Source: Prauserella cavernicola
GTDB taxonomy: Bacteria; Actinomycetota; Actinomycetes; Mycobacteriales; Pseudonocardiaceae
NCBI RefSeq assembly: GCF_016595675.1
Contig: NZ_JAENJH010000001.1
Location: 930,001-994,000, forward strand
Length of the DNA: 64,000 nucleotides
Reading direction: 5' to 3'
The notes under the pieces were generated by a model. It worked only from the letters and a program-made list of their open reading frames with translations, searched no databases and was not told where the DNA came from. Shown piece after piece: positions 48,849-57,831 of the stretch (positions are counted from its first letter, which is position 1; every line of letters starts with the position of its first letter). A program made the translations under genes and the position numbers.

Positions 48849-49079
48849 TCAGCCAGCGTCGGTGTCGAGGTCCACCTCGACGTCGTAGATCAGGCGCGCG
48901 GGTTCGCCGTTGGTGATGCCGACGAAGATCGGCTCTCCCGCGGGCAGCCGCCCGCGCCTGCGGACCTCGTCGAGCGCCGCGAGCCGCGACTCATGGTGCC
49001 CACGACCCGACTTGTACAGCTCCAGGATCCGGCGCGCGGTCTGCTTGTCGCTGTCGACCTGCACTCGCAACAGTGGCAT
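48849..49079 (-). CDS. Small hypothetical protein divergent from a TetR gene
   Basis: The 76-aa protein begins MPLLRVQVDSDKQTARRILELYKSG, then a charged helix (ESRLAALDEVRRRG) and a beta-rich end (EPIFVGITNGEPARLIYDVEVDL). No domain was recognised. AAAGGAGG lies 4-5 nt before the ATG, a strong start. Only 54 bp separate it from the divergent TetR gene, which makes it the probable target of that regulator. Confidence 0.6.
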   Translation of the reverse strand: MPLLRVQVDSDKQTARRILELYKSGRGHHESRLAALDEVRRRGRLPAGEPIFVGITNGEPARLIYDVEVDLDTDAG

Positions 49080-49091
49080 CGCGCCTCCTTT

Positions 49092-49124
49092 AACGTTGTT
49101 AAGTTACATGCACTACGTTATAAG
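49092..49124. promoter_or_regulatory. AT-rich TetR-type promoter/operator
   Basis: AACGTTGTTAAG (49093-49104) and ACGTTATAAG (49115-49124) are related, and the AT-rich block sits between two divergent starts. TATAAG (49119-49124) is a -10-like box about 9 nt before GTG 49134, fitting a leaderless TetR transcript. Confidence 0.5.
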
Positions 49125-49133
49125 GTGGCGGGT

Positions 49134-49865
49134 GTGGACGCGAACGAATTGCGCGAGGCCGGGTCCGTGTGGTTGCGCGACGAACCCGCGCGCAAGCGCA
49201 GGGCCACGCCGCTGAGCCGGGAGCGCATCGTCACCGAGGCCGTCGCGCTGCTCGACGAACACGGCACGGCGAAGCTGACCATGCGCAGGCTGGCCGAGTC
49301 GCTCGAGGTCACTCCCACGGCGCTGTACTGGCACGTGAAGACCAAGGACGACGTGCTCGACCTCGCAGAGGACCACGTCTTCGGCGAGGTCGTACTGCCC
49401 GAGCCGGGCGAGGACTGGCGCCACGACGTGCGGACGCTGATCCGGCGGTGGCACTCGGCGATGGCGCGGCACCCGTGGTCGACCGAGCTGATCGGCCGTC
49501 CCGCGCTCGGCCCGAACGTGCTGGCGCGCACGGAGTTCCTGCAGTCGGCGCTGACGCGGGGCGGGTTCGCCGGGCTCGAACTGGCCGTCGCCACGCGGGT
49601 GCTGGCGAACTTCGTGATCGGCGCGGCGCTCACCGAGGCCACGTGGCGGCGCAGCGGTGACCCGGTGACCCGCGCCGACGCCCGCCGGCACGTCGAGGCC
49701 CACCGCGAGCGCTACCCCACCCTGGCGGCCTCCGGCCATCTCGACGACGGGCGCTGGAGCGACGAGGAGCTGTTCGACCGGGGACTCGACGTGCTGCTCG
49801 CGGGGCTGCCTCAGACCGTGGTCACGACCATGGACACCGCGACGAGCGCCAGCAGGCCCACGTAG
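49134..49865 (+). CDS. TetR-family regulator, TetR_C-type
   Basis: The 243-aa protein has an N-terminal HTH (LSRERIVTEAVALLDEHG, then LEVTPTALYWHVKTKDDVLDL) whose ALYWHVKxKDxL wording is typical of the TetR class with a TetR_C_1 effector domain. GTG 49134 was chosen since the in-frame GTG at 49125 overlaps the -10 box. Its last 55 bp overlap the convergent TauE/SafE gene. It is divergent from the 76-aa gene at 49079, which is the likely target. Confidence 0.8.
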   Translation: MDANELREAGSVWLRDEPARKRRATPLSRERIVTEAVALLDEHGTAKLTMRRLAESLEVTPTALYWHVKTKDDVLDLAEDHVFGEVVLPEPGEDWRHDVRTLIRRWHSAMARHPWSTELIGRPALGPNVLARTEFLQSALTRGGFAGLELAVATRVLANFVIGAALTEATWRRSGDPVTRADARRHVEAHRERYPTLAASGHLDDGRWSDEELFDRGLDVLLAGLPQTVVTTMDTATSASRPT

Positions 49866-50614
49866 GTCCAGGCGTAGATCCCGTCGGGGATTCGCGGCGG
49901 ACGGCGCCGCAGCACCACGATCACCGGCAGCGCACCGACGAGCAGGGCCGCGGCCGCGCCGAGGTCTACGGCGCCGACGAGCAGGATCCCGCCGTCTGCG
50001 GTGATCGCCGAGCGCTGGGCGAGGAACACCACCAGCGCGGGCGCGGCGATGGCCAGCGTCAGCGGGTTGGCCAGCGTCGTCGCCACGCGCATGGGATGAC
50101 CGGCTCGGCGCAGCAGCGGCACCGTGAGCACGCTGCCGCCGACGCCGAGGAACGACGACACCACGCCGATCGGCAGCCCCGCTCCGGTCGCGAGCGTCGC
50201 CCTCCGCGGCTCCGGCTCGCCGCCTCCCGCGGGACGCAGGAAGCCCGGCCGGGCGAGCAGGTCGACGATCGTGCCGGTCACGTAGGCGACGAAACCCCAG
50301 GTGATGACTGCCGAGGGCGCGACAAGCGCGGCGACGGCCCCGGCCGCGCCGCCCAGCGCGAGCAGCCCGACGAGCAGTGAGCGGCCTCGGAGCAGCCCGA
50401 GCACACCGCGGTCGGTCGCGGCGGTGGCGACCAGTGCGTTGACGACCATGACGACGCTCGACGTGGCCACGGCGACGTGCGCCGCGTCGTCGCCGAGCCC
50501 GGCGTCCACCGCGACGATCACGGGCACCGTCACGAACCCGCCGCCGAAGCCGAACAGCACGGTCGTCGTCCCGGTCACGAGGCCGACGCCGAACAACAGG
50601 AGAAGCTCGCTCAC
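49811..50614 (-). CDS. TauE/SafE-family anion exporter
   Basis: The 267-aa protein has 7-8 membrane helices in two related halves with the TauE/SafE motifs: FGFGGGFVTVPVI in the first half and SSFLGVGGSVLTVPLL in the second. This family moves sulfite, sulfoacetate or similar organic anions out of or into cells. The 3' end overlaps the TetR gene by 55 bp in the opposite direction. The AraC gene at 50700 is divergent and may control it. Confidence 0.85.
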   Translation of the reverse strand: MSELLLLFGVGLVTGTTTVLFGFGGGFVTVPVIVAVDAGLGDDAAHVAVATSSVVMVVNALVATAATDRGVLGLLRGRSLLVGLLALGGAAGAVAALVAPSAVITWGFVAYVTGTIVDLLARPGFLRPAGGGEPEPRRATLATGAGLPIGVVSSFLGVGGSVLTVPLLRRAGHPMRVATTLANPLTLAIAAPALVVFLAQRSAITADGGILLVGAVDLGAAAALLVGALPVIVVLRRRPPRIPDGIYAWTYVGLLALVAVSMVVTTV

Positions 50615-50699
50615 GAGAGTCCATTCCAGCCGACCGAGCCGTGGCCGACAATCGATGACTCGCCACGTTCTTTCGAGACCCGGACACTAGCCTGGCCGG

Positions 50700-51461
50700 A
50701 TGCGCAACGTGCCCTACGCGGACTACGACCTGGTGCCGCGTGACGTGCTGCCGATCGGCACCGACTACGAGCCGGGGCACGTGCTGGACTGGCACACCCA
50801 CCGGCGCGCGCAGTTCCTCTACAGCGCCACGGGCAGCATGATCGCCGAGACCGACGAGGGCACCTGGACCGTCCCGAGCGACCGCGCCGTGCTGATCCCG
50901 CCGGAGACCCGGCACCGCATCCGGATGCTCGGGGCGAGCACCCGCAGCCTCTACGTCGAACCGGCCGCCGTGCCGTGGTGGCCCGGCGGCTGCACGGTCG
51001 TCGACGTCCCGCCGCTGCTGCGGGAGCTGCTGCTCGTGGCCGTCGACTTCGGACCGGACTACGACCTCTCCGGCCGCGAGGGCGCCGTCGCGAATCTGCT
51101 GCTGTTCGAGCTCGCGGCGCTCGCTCCCCTGCCGTTCCACATCCGCGTGCCCTCGGCTCCCGAGCTCGCCAGGCTGTGCCGGGACTACCTCGCGCACCCC
51201 GAGCCCGGCGTCACCAACGCGGACTGGGCCACCCGCCTCGCGCTGAGCGAACGGGCCCTCGCCCGGCGCTTCCGCGCCGAACTCGGCATGAGCCCCGCGG
51301 CCTGGCGGGTCCGCGCCCGGCTGGTCGCGGCCGTGCCGCTGCTGCGCGAACACGCGATCGCCCGCGTCGCCGGGGACCTCGGCTACGCCTCGCCCGCCGC
51401 GTTCACCGCGGCGTTCACGCGCACCTTCGGCCTGCCGCCCTCCGCGCTGCGCGGCACGTGA
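50700..51461 (+). CDS. AraC-family regulator with cupin sensor
   Basis: The 253-aa protein has an N-terminal cupin (LDWHTHRRAQFLYSATG, PPETRHRIRML) and a C-terminal AraC HTH pair (TRLALSERALARRFRAELG; VAGDLGYASPAAFTAAFTRTFG). Cupin-AraC regulators sense small ligands. It is divergent from TauE/SafE at 50614, with 85 bp between, which makes that exporter a natural target. Start ATG 50700 is preceded by TAGCCTGGCCGG, a -10-like box close to a leaderless start. Confidence 0.8.
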   Translation: MRNVPYADYDLVPRDVLPIGTDYEPGHVLDWHTHRRAQFLYSATGSMIAETDEGTWTVPSDRAVLIPPETRHRIRMLGASTRSLYVEPAAVPWWPGGCTVVDVPPLLRELLLVAVDFGPDYDLSGREGAVANLLLFELAALAPLPFHIRVPSAPELARLCRDYLAHPEPGVTNADWATRLALSERALARRFRAELGMSPAAWRVRARLVAAVPLLREHAIARVAGDLGYASPAAFTAAFTRTFGLPPSALRGT

Positions 51462-51516
51462 GTCCTCCGAGACCGCGATGATCAGCACGGCGCCGACGAC
51501 GCCGGTGCGGGGCGCC

Positions 51517-51993
51517 TCAGAGCGAGGGGTCCTGGGCGGCCGCGTTGATCAAGGCGATCAGCTGGCCACGGAAGTGGTCGTAGTCGTCGACCGCCCCCAA
51601 CAGCAGCTCGGACTCGCGTTCCTCGCGCCGGGCGGCGGTCAGCACGCGGCGTCCGGCCGCGGTGAGCTTGACCGAGACGCGGCGGCGATCGTGCCGATCC
51701 TGGGTGCGCACGATATGGCCGGTGCGGTCGAGGTGCTCCACGGTGCGGCTCATGGTCTGGTCGGTGACCCGGCACAGTGTCGCGAGCTCGCGCTGGGAAC
51801 GTGGCCCGTCGGCAAGGTGGAGCAAGGAGATCAGGCCGGCATGGGTGAGCCCGTGGCCGGCGAGGACGTCGTCGAACCGTTTCTCGACCAGACGGGCCGC
51901 CATGGACAGCAGACGTCCCGTCGGCCAGTTGTCGACGTCGGTGCTTACCCGGTCGGGGCGGCGCGCGACCGCCAGCTCGTCTCCTTCGGCCAC
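51517..51993 (-). CDS. MarR-family regulator of the IorAB cluster
   Basis: The 158-aa protein has the MarR winged helix (LADGPRSQRELATLCRVTDQ, then EHLDRTGHIVRTQDRHDRR). GTG 51993 lies 17 bp after the molybdenum hydroxylase stop, so the three genes are one operon. Three palindromic TCAGNNTGCTGA sites at 54536, 54587 and 54614 upstream of the operon are its likely operators. MarR proteins respond to aromatic or phenolic ligands, in keeping with an aromatic or N-heterocyclic substrate for the hydroxylase. Confidence 0.82.
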   Translation of the reverse strand: MAEGDELAVARRPDRVSTDVDNWPTGRLLSMAARLVEKRFDDVLAGHGLTHAGLISLLHLADGPRSQRELATLCRVTDQTMSRTVEHLDRTGHIVRTQDRHDRRRVSVKLTAAGRRVLTAARREERESELLLGAVDDYDHFRGQLIALINAAAQDPSL

Positions 51994-52010
51994 CAGGCCA
52001 TCATCCCAGA

Positions 52011-54047
52011 TCAGCCCACGTCGCTCCCGAACGGCATGCCGGTCACGTCCGTTCCCGTCGCCGCTGCCAGCGCCGATGCGATGGCGGCCGCCGCCGGTGG
52101 ATAGGCGAGCTCGCCGAGTCCGCCGATGTCGGCGCCGGAGGACACGACCGTGACGTCGATGTCGGGTGTCTGGTCTATCCGCGCCCACGTGTAGTCGCTG
52201 AACGAGGACTCGACGACGCTCCCGGATCGTACGGTGACCTGCGCGCCCAGGACGGTGGACACCGCGTCGAGCACGCAACCTTCGACCTGGGCGCGGACGC
52301 CGGACGGATGAAGCGCGACACCGACGTCCACAGCCACGTGTACCCGGAGGACGCGGCGCGACGCCGCGTCCGCGACGGCGACGACCGCGATGGCGGACCC
52401 GTAGTCGAGATGACACGCCACCCCTCGTCCGGTGCCGGGGGCGGGGTGGCGGGACCAGTGCGCACGGGCGGCCGCGTGGTCCAGGACCCGTCGTAGCCGC
52501 GAATCGGCCGGCAGCAGGCGCCGGCGCAGCTGCACCTGGTCGAGACCGGCCCGTGTGCCCAGTTCGCTGAGGAAGCATTCTTCGGCGTATCCGAACTGGC
52601 CCGCGTAGACCGCGCGCCAGAAGCCGGTGCGCAGTGGGGCGGGCTGGACCGTGATGGTGACATCGCCCGGCACGGAGTACGGGAAATGATCACCGCTTGC
52701 CCGGATCACCGCCGGATCGGCGAACGGCGGGACCACGGTCAGCGGCCAGGTCACGACCTCGTGGGAACGCCGGACCGGGAGCCCGGAGTCGTCGGTGACG
52801 GCGGTGAGCCGGTGCACCGACATCGGCCGGTAGGAGTCGTGGCGGGTGTCGTCGTCGCGGGTCCACAGCACCGAGACCGGCGCGCCGGCGCGTGTCGAGC
52901 AGGCGACGGCTTCGAGGACCGCGTCGGGCTCGATCCGCCGTCCGAACGCCCCGCCGGCCAGCGTCGCCTCGACCCGGATCGAGGCCGGTGGCAGGGCGAG
53001 CTGCTGTGCCAGCGCGGTGCGCAGGCTGCCGGGATCCTGGGTGGGGGCCCAGACGATCGCCGCGTTGGGGCGGACGTCGGCGGTCGCGTTCATCGGCTCC
53101 ATCGGAGCGTGGGCCAGCAGCGGAAGCCGGTATGTGCGCTGCGGTCCGCTCGGCCGGCCTTGTGCGGGCAGCGCCGCTTCGAGGTCTGCCAGCCACTGCC
53201 GGGAGTCGGCGGCCGGCGTGCCGGCCCGCCAGGTCACCCGCAGCGCGTCCCGTCCGCGCAGAGCCTGGTGTGTGGTCCTGGCCAGTACCGCGATGCCTCC
53301 TTGGCCCTCACCGGGCGAGGTGAGCGGAAAGACGTCGAGCACGCCGGGCAGTGCGCGGGTCGCACGGTCGTCCACCGTGTCGGGCTTCGCGCCGAGCCAG
53401 GGCGGACGCGCCACGACGGCGACCAGTGCGCCGGGCGGGCGGGTGTCGAGGCCGTATCGCGCGCGGCCGGCGACGATGTCGGCCGTGTCGACCCTGCCGG
53501 AGGTGGTCCGGCCCAACAGCCGCCACTGGTGCGGTGGAGTGAGCGTGACGGGAACGTCGGCAGGGTCGATCGCCGCCGCGTCCGCCACGAGCGCCCGATA
53601 GGGCAGCCGGCCGCGGCGGGGATGGCAGACCTCGCCGTCGACGGCCGTGCATTCCCCGGCCGGCACCCGCCAGCGGAGTGCCGCTGCCGTGACCAGCAGA
53701 CATCGCGCGGCGGCCGCGGCGCGCCGGAGCGGCTCATGCAGCTGCCTGGTCGAGGTCGAGTTGGCGACCGCTTGGGAGCCGAACCGGTCCGTGTCCCCGG
53801 GAGCCTGCTCCACCCGCACGTCGTCGGCGCCCACCGCAAGCTCCTCGGCCACGAGCAGTGCGACGACCGTGCGGACTCCCTGGCCGATGTCCGGTCGCGG
53901 AGCCGTCGCGGTGATCCGGCCGTGCCGGTCCACCCTCACCAACACCGTCGGGGCGAGCTCTCCCGTGGCCGCCAGCGCCGGCACCGGGATCGCGATCACC
54001 AGTGCGCCCGCGCCCGCGCCGTGCAGGAACGTTCGACGGGAGATCAT
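52011..54047 (-). CDS. iorB: Molybdopterin-binding large subunit, IorB-type hydroxylase
   Basis: The 678-aa protein starts at ATG 54047 with a twin-arginine signal (ISRRTFLHGAGAGALVIAI, cleaved after ALAA) and has two molybdopterin-binding domains. Motifs include GQGVRTVVALLVAEEL, GGAFGRRIEPDAVLEA, HDSYRPMSVH, FWRAVYAGQFGYAEECFLSEL and the C-terminal GADIGGLGELAYPP. These match the IorB/CoxL-like large subunit, with the active-site Glu in GLGELA. It partners with the 2Fe-2S subunit, whose stop overlaps its start. A Tat signal places the enzyme outside the membrane. Substrate could be an aldehyde or N-heterocycle such as isoquinoline. Confidence 0.85.
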   Translation of the reverse strand: MISRRTFLHGAGAGALVIAIPVPALAATGELAPTVLVRVDRHGRITATAPRPDIGQGVRTVVALLVAEELAVGADDVRVEQAPGDTDRFGSQAVANSTSTRQLHEPLRRAAAAARCLLVTAAALRWRVPAGECTAVDGEVCHPRRGRLPYRALVADAAAIDPADVPVTLTPPHQWRLLGRTTSGRVDTADIVAGRARYGLDTRPPGALVAVVARPPWLGAKPDTVDDRATRALPGVLDVFPLTSPGEGQGGIAVLARTTHQALRGRDALRVTWRAGTPAADSRQWLADLEAALPAQGRPSGPQRTYRLPLLAHAPMEPMNATADVRPNAAIVWAPTQDPGSLRTALAQQLALPPASIRVEATLAGGAFGRRIEPDAVLEAVACSTRAGAPVSVLWTRDDDTRHDSYRPMSVHRLTAVTDDSGLPVRRSHEVVTWPLTVVPPFADPAVIRASGDHFPYSVPGDVTITVQPAPLRTGFWRAVYAGQFGYAEECFLSELGTRAGLDQVQLRRRLLPADSRLRRVLDHAAARAHWSRHPAPGTGRGVACHLDYGSAIAVVAVADAASRRVLRVHVAVDVGVALHPSGVRAQVEGCVLDAVSTVLGAQVTVRSGSVVESSFSDYTWARIDQTPDIDVTVVSSGADIGGLGELAYPPAAAAIASALAAATGTDVTGMPFGSDVG

Positions 54048-54514
54048 CGGGCCTCCCTGAGCAGACCGGCGGCGTGGCGGACGGCGGCCAGGATGCGCGG
54101 GTAGGTCCCGCACCGGCACACGTTGTCGCGCAGCGCGGCCGCGATCGCGTCGTCGTCGGGATCGGGCTCGCGTGCCAGCAACGCCGCGGCCGCCATGATC
54201 TGACCGGGCTGGCAGTAGCCGCACTGGGCGACGTCCAGCTCGCGCCAGGCCCGCTGGACGGCGTGTTGCCCGCGCGGGGAAAGGCCCTCGATGGTCGTCA
54301 CGTGCCGTCCCTCGCTCTCGGCGGCGGTCACCACGCACGGGCGGTGAGCTTCACCGTCCACATGGGATGTACAGGCACCGCAGACTCCGACCCCGCATCC
54401 GTACTTGGGCCCCGTGAGGCCCAGCGACTCACGGAGCACCCAGAGCAGCGAGGTGTCCTCCTCGGTCTCGACGTCGTGACGTCGACCGTTGACCAGCAAG
54501 CGGTAGCGGGGCAC
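54044..54514 (-). CDS. iorA: 2Fe-2S small subunit, IorA-type hydroxylase
   Basis: The 156-aa protein carries two 2Fe-2S clusters: the plant-ferredoxin-type N-terminal set (YGCGVGVCGACTSHV plus a distal Cys in HRPCVV) and the C-terminal set (QCGYCQPGQI, NVCRCGTYP). It transfers electrons from the molybdenum subunit encoded immediately downstream (4-bp overlap). GTG 54514 has AGGAGGG upstream. It is first in the operon and starts next to the TCAG-type palindromes. Confidence 0.9.
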   Translation of the reverse strand: MPRYRLLVNGRRHDVETEEDTSLLWVLRESLGLTGPKYGCGVGVCGACTSHVDGEAHRPCVVTAAESEGRHVTTIEGLSPRGQHAVQRAWRELDVAQCGYCQPGQIMAAAALLAREPDPDDDAIAAALRDNVCRCGTYPRILAAVRHAAGLLREAR

Positions 54515-54535
54515 CGGACGGTCCCTCCTATTCGT

Positions 54536-54625
54536 TCAGTGTGCTGAGCATATTGGCAACCGACGTCACGCCGCGCAAGGGGTTCCTCAGCATGCTGATC
54601 ATGTGCATACTACTCAGTATGCTGA
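54536..54625. promoter_or_regulatory. Three palindromic MarR-type operators
   Basis: TCAGTGTGCTGA (54536-54547), TCAGCATGCTGA (54587-54598) and TCAGTATGCTGA (54614-54625) share the pattern TCAGNNTGCTGA; the middle one has a perfect palindromic core. They lie between two divergent transcripts and would control both. A CATACT box (54606-54611) between sites two and three may be a -10. Confidence 0.75.
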
Positions 54626-55653
54626 ACGATACGCGCCGCCCGGTGCGGTACGTCGTGCTCTTCGGGGTACTGGGCAGCGCCGTGCTCACCGGGCTGGTCT
54701 GGCTGCTCGGCCAACGGCTTCAGGGCATCGTGCTGCTGCCTGACCAGGGGGCGTCCTGGTACTACTGGAAGCTGCCCGAACCGACCGTGTGGACCAGGGC
54801 GACCGCCTGGCTGGGGTATGCGCTGCATCAACTCGCCTCGTGGGGGCTGATCTACTACGCCCAGACCCGGGTCCGCCGCTACACCACCGGCCTGCATCCG
54901 GTGAACGTGATCGCTCTCGCGGTGAACGGGCTCTTCATCGCGCTGCACACCGTACAGACACACCTGTTCTACGACGGGCTCGCGCAGGACGTGTCCATCT
55001 TCAGCTCGCAGGGCGCGGTGGTCCTGTTGCTGGTTGTCGTGCTGGTGATGGAGAACAAGCGTCGCGGAATGGTGCTGACCTGGTCGGCGCCGATCTCCAC
55101 CGAGGTCATCAGGATCGCGCGCAAGTACCACGGGTACTTCTTCAGCTGGGCCGTGATCTATACGTTCTGGTACCACCCGATGGAGGCCACGAGCAGCCAC
55201 CTCATCGGCTTCTTCTACATGTTCCTCCTGCTACTGCAGAGCAGTCTGATGTTCACCACGACGCATACCAACCGGTGGTGGACACTCACGCTGGAGGTGC
55301 TGGTGGCAGTGCACGGCACGATCGTCGCGGTGGTGAACTCCGGCCCGAACGGCATGTGGCCGATGTTCCTCTTCGGTTTCGTAGCAATCTTCGTGCTCAC
55401 CCAGATGCACGGTGTCGGACTCAGCAGAGCCGCGCGTTGGTGGCTCGCGGGCGGTTTCGCCGTCGCGCTCATCGCCGTCTACTCGTGGCGCGGGTTCTCG
55501 ATGATCGACGAAGTGATCCGGATACCCGCGATCGAATACCTGATCGCCGCGGTGATCGCCTTCTTGATCTGGGCGGGAATCCGAGTGACCAAAGCCGTGC
55601 GCAGGTCGCCGTCGAGTGTTGACGCCGGTGAGAACGACCGGTCCCGCCTCTGA
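54619..55653 (+). CDS. Multispan membrane protein, unknown family
   Basis: The 344-aa protein has about nine hydrophobic helices and few charged residues (LFGVLGSAVLTGLVWLL; VVLLLVVVLVMENKRR; FAVALIAVYSWRGFSMID). ATG 54619 lies inside the third operator and 7 nt after a CATACT box, which would be leaderless; in-frame starts at 54592 and 54541 are alternatives. No transport signature was recognised. It is divergent from the IorAB-MarR operon and probably co-regulated, so it may handle the same substrate or the quinone side of electron transfer. Confidence 0.6.
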   Translation: MLNDTRRPVRYVVLFGVLGSAVLTGLVWLLGQRLQGIVLLPDQGASWYYWKLPEPTVWTRATAWLGYALHQLASWGLIYYAQTRVRRYTTGLHPVNVIALAVNGLFIALHTVQTHLFYDGLAQDVSIFSSQGAVVLLLVVVLVMENKRRGMVLTWSAPISTEVIRIARKYHGYFFSWAVIYTFWYHPMEATSSHLIGFFYMFLLLLQSSLMFTTTHTNRWWTLTLEVLVAVHGTIVAVVNSGPNGMWPMFLFGFVAIFVLTQMHGVGLSRAARWWLAGGFAVALIAVYSWRGFSMIDEVIRIPAIEYLIAAVIAFLIWAGIRVTKAVRRSPSSVDAGENDRSRL

Positions 55654-55687
55654 GCCGACTGCACAGACCACAGTGGACGGGCGCGAG

Positions 55688-56350
55688 TCAGCGCCGCGCC
55701 GGGGTCCGTCCGATCACGACGGACGCGCGCTCGGTCCAGCCCAGCGAGCGGTAGAGGTGCCGTCCGTCGGCACTCGACACCAGCAGCCCCGCCGAGGCGC
55801 CCCGGCGCGTGGCCTCGCGGGTCAGCGCGCCCATCACGACCCGGCCGAGCCCGCGCCGCCGGTGCGCGGCGTCGGTGGCGATGCCGTGCGCGACGGCGTC
55901 GGTTCCGCGCACCGCGATGGTGCCGCGGGCGGCCAGCGCGCCGGAGGCGTACCGGACCTCGGCCCTGGCGACCGCGCCGTCGCGCGTGGTCCGCACCGCG
56001 TAGCCCTCCGGCGCCGCGACCGCCGTTGACTGGTCGTGAAGGTCGGTGGTCATCAGCCACTCGGGCCGGTCGAGCACGTCGAGCCCTCGCTCGCGCAGCT
56101 CGGCCAGCGCCTCGGCGGGCCGCGTGGTGGGCACCGTCAGCCAGCTGATCCGCCTCGCGGTCACGACCTCGTCGGCGAGCCGCCGCAGGGTCGGGGGATC
56201 AGAGCGCAGCGCGATGACCTCCGCGTGCCGCTCGGGCGTACCGATCTCGACGCGCAGACCACCGGGCGACTCCACGGCGTCGGCCAGTCCCATCGCCATC
56301 GCCCACCCGGCCTGCCAGCGCCGCGTCAGGCTCTCCAGCTCAGCACTCAC
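55688..56350 (-). CDS. GNAT-family N-acetyltransferase
   Basis: The 220-aa protein has the GNAT acetyl-CoA site [21 protein letters not shown], with the RRxGLG pyrophosphate loop, preceded by AHGIATDA and followed by [16 protein letters not shown]. The N-terminal half resembles a second, degenerate GNAT unit. GTG 56350 was used; a TTG at 56362 is possible. The acceptor is unknown. It is divergent from the DprE1-like gene, 49 bp apart. Confidence 0.8.
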   Translation of the reverse strand: MSAELESLTRRWQAGWAMAMGLADAVESPGGLRVEIGTPERHAEVIALRSDPPTLRRLADEVVTARRISWLTVPTTRPAEALAELRERGLDVLDRPEWLMTTDLHDQSTAVAAPEGYAVRTTRDGAVARAEVRYASGALAARGTIAVRGTDAVAHGIATDAAHRRRGLGRVVMGALTREATRRGASAGLLVSSADGRHLYRSLGWTERASVVIGRTPARR

Positions 56351-56399
56351 CCGTGCAGCCAACCACGAACCCGCCGCAGGACTTGGCTACGCTCGCGGC

Positions 56400-57797
56400 A
56401 TGGCTGCCGAACTCGCGACGGACCAGCGGATCGTGACCCAGCGGCGGGAACTGCGCGGCTGGGGCAGAGCGTCGGGCACGGTCGCCGACGTACTGAGCGC
56501 CACCGACGTCGACGGCGTCGCCGCGGCGGTGCGGCGGGCGGGGCCGCGCGGGGTGATCGCCCGTGGACTCGGCCGCTCCTACGGCGACCCGGCCCAGAAC
56601 GCGGGCGGCCTGGTCGTGGACATGACCGGCCTGAACCGCATCCACCGCATCGACCCGGCCGACGCGACGGTCGAGTGCGACGCGGGAGTCAGCCTCGACA
56701 CGCTGATGCGCGCGGCACTGCCCCACGGGCTGTGGGTGCCCGTGCTGCCCGGCACCCGGCAGGTCACCGTGGGCGGGGCGATCGCCAACGACATCCACGG
56801 CAAGAACCACCACAGCGCCGGGACCTTCGGCAACCACGTGCTGTCGATGGACCTGCTCACCGCCGACGGCGAAGTCCGTACGCTCATGCCCGACGGCCCG
56901 AGCGCGCAGCTGTTCTGGGCGACGGTCGGGGGCCTTGGGCTGACCGGGATCGTCGTGAGGGCGCGAATCCGGCTCACGCGCACCGAGAGCGCGTACTTCC
57001 TCGTCGACTACGACCGCACCGGCGACCTCGACGAGACGATGGAGCTGCTCTCCAACGGCTCCGACGAGGCCTACGAGTACTCGGCCGCGGTGCCCGACAC
57101 CATCACCACCGGCCCCCACCTCGGCAGGGCCACGTTCTCGCGCGGCTCGCTCGCCGGGTTGGAGGACCTGCCGCCCAGGCTGCGCCGCGATCCGCTGCGG
57201 CTCGACGCACCACAGCTGGCGACTCTGCCCGACGTTTTCCCCAACGGCATGGTCAACCAGCTCACCTCGCGCCTCGCGGGCGCGGCCGCGCACCGCATGT
57301 TCCCCAAGCACGCCCGCGGCAAGATCGCCAACATCTCCCAGTTCCTGCACCCACTGGACGTGCTCGGCGAGTGGAACCGGGCGTACGGCCGCGCCGGGTT
57401 CCTGCAGTACCAGTTCTCCATGCCCTACGGCGCCGAGCGGGAACTGGCCGATGTCGTCCGTACCATCGCGCATTCCGGGCACCTGTCGTTTCTCAACGTG
57501 TTCAAGCGCATGGGCGAGGCGGGCAGGGCACCGCTGTCGTGGCCCCGGCCCGGCTACATGCTCAGCCTCGACTTCCCGATGAAGGACGGTCTGGACCGCC
57601 TCTGCCAGGAACTCGACGAACGGGTGCTGGCGGTGCGGGGCAGGCTGTACTTCGCGAAGGACTCGCGGACCGCGCCGGAGATGATCCGGCACATGTACCC
57701 GAGGCTGGGCGAGTGGCGCCGCACGCGCGACGCGGCCGACCCGGAGGGCGTCTTCGTGTCGGATCTGTCGCGCCGCCTCGGCATCACCGCTGCCTGA
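56400..57797 (+). CDS. dprE1: DprE1-like FAD-dependent decaprenylphosphoryl-ribose 2'-oxidase
   Basis: The 465-aa flavoprotein has the VAO-type FAD domain ([50 protein letters not shown]) and a C-terminal substrate-binding part with [34 protein letters not shown] and [19 protein letters not shown]. This is the DprE1 pattern: FAD oxidation of decaprenyl-phospho-ribose at C2' for arabinogalactan and arabinan synthesis. The position equivalent to mycobacterial Cys387 (target of benzothiazinones) is Ser389 here. The partner DprE2 reductase is not adjacent. A tandem repeat covers the stop. Confidence 0.85.
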   Translation: MAAELATDQRIVTQRRELRGWGRASGTVADVLSATDVDGVAAAVRRAGPRGVIARGLGRSYGDPAQNAGGLVVDMTGLNRIHRIDPADATVECDAGVSLDTLMRAALPHGLWVPVLPGTRQVTVGGAIANDIHGKNHHSAGTFGNHVLSMDLLTADGEVRTLMPDGPSAQLFWATVGGLGLTGIVVRARIRLTRTESAYFLVDYDRTGDLDETMELLSNGSDEAYEYSAAVPDTITTGPHLGRATFSRGSLAGLEDLPPRLRRDPLRLDAPQLATLPDVFPNGMVNQLTSRLAGAAAHRMFPKHARGKIANISQFLHPLDVLGEWNRAYGRAGFLQYQFSMPYGAERELADVVRTIAHSGHLSFLNVFKRMGEAGRAPLSWPRPGYMLSLDFPMKDGLDRLCQELDERVLAVRGRLYFAKDSRTAPEMIRHMYPRLGEWRRTRDAADPEGVFVSDLSRRLGITAA

Positions 57798-57831
57798 CAC
57801 GCCCTGACACGCCCTGACACGCCCTGACGCG
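57795..57831. repeat. Short tandem repeat at a convergent gene junction
   Basis: TGACACGCCC is repeated three times (57795-57824) with a partial fourth copy. It carries the stop codon of the DprE1-like gene in its first unit and ends just before the stop of the convergent hydrolase. Confidence 0.7.
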
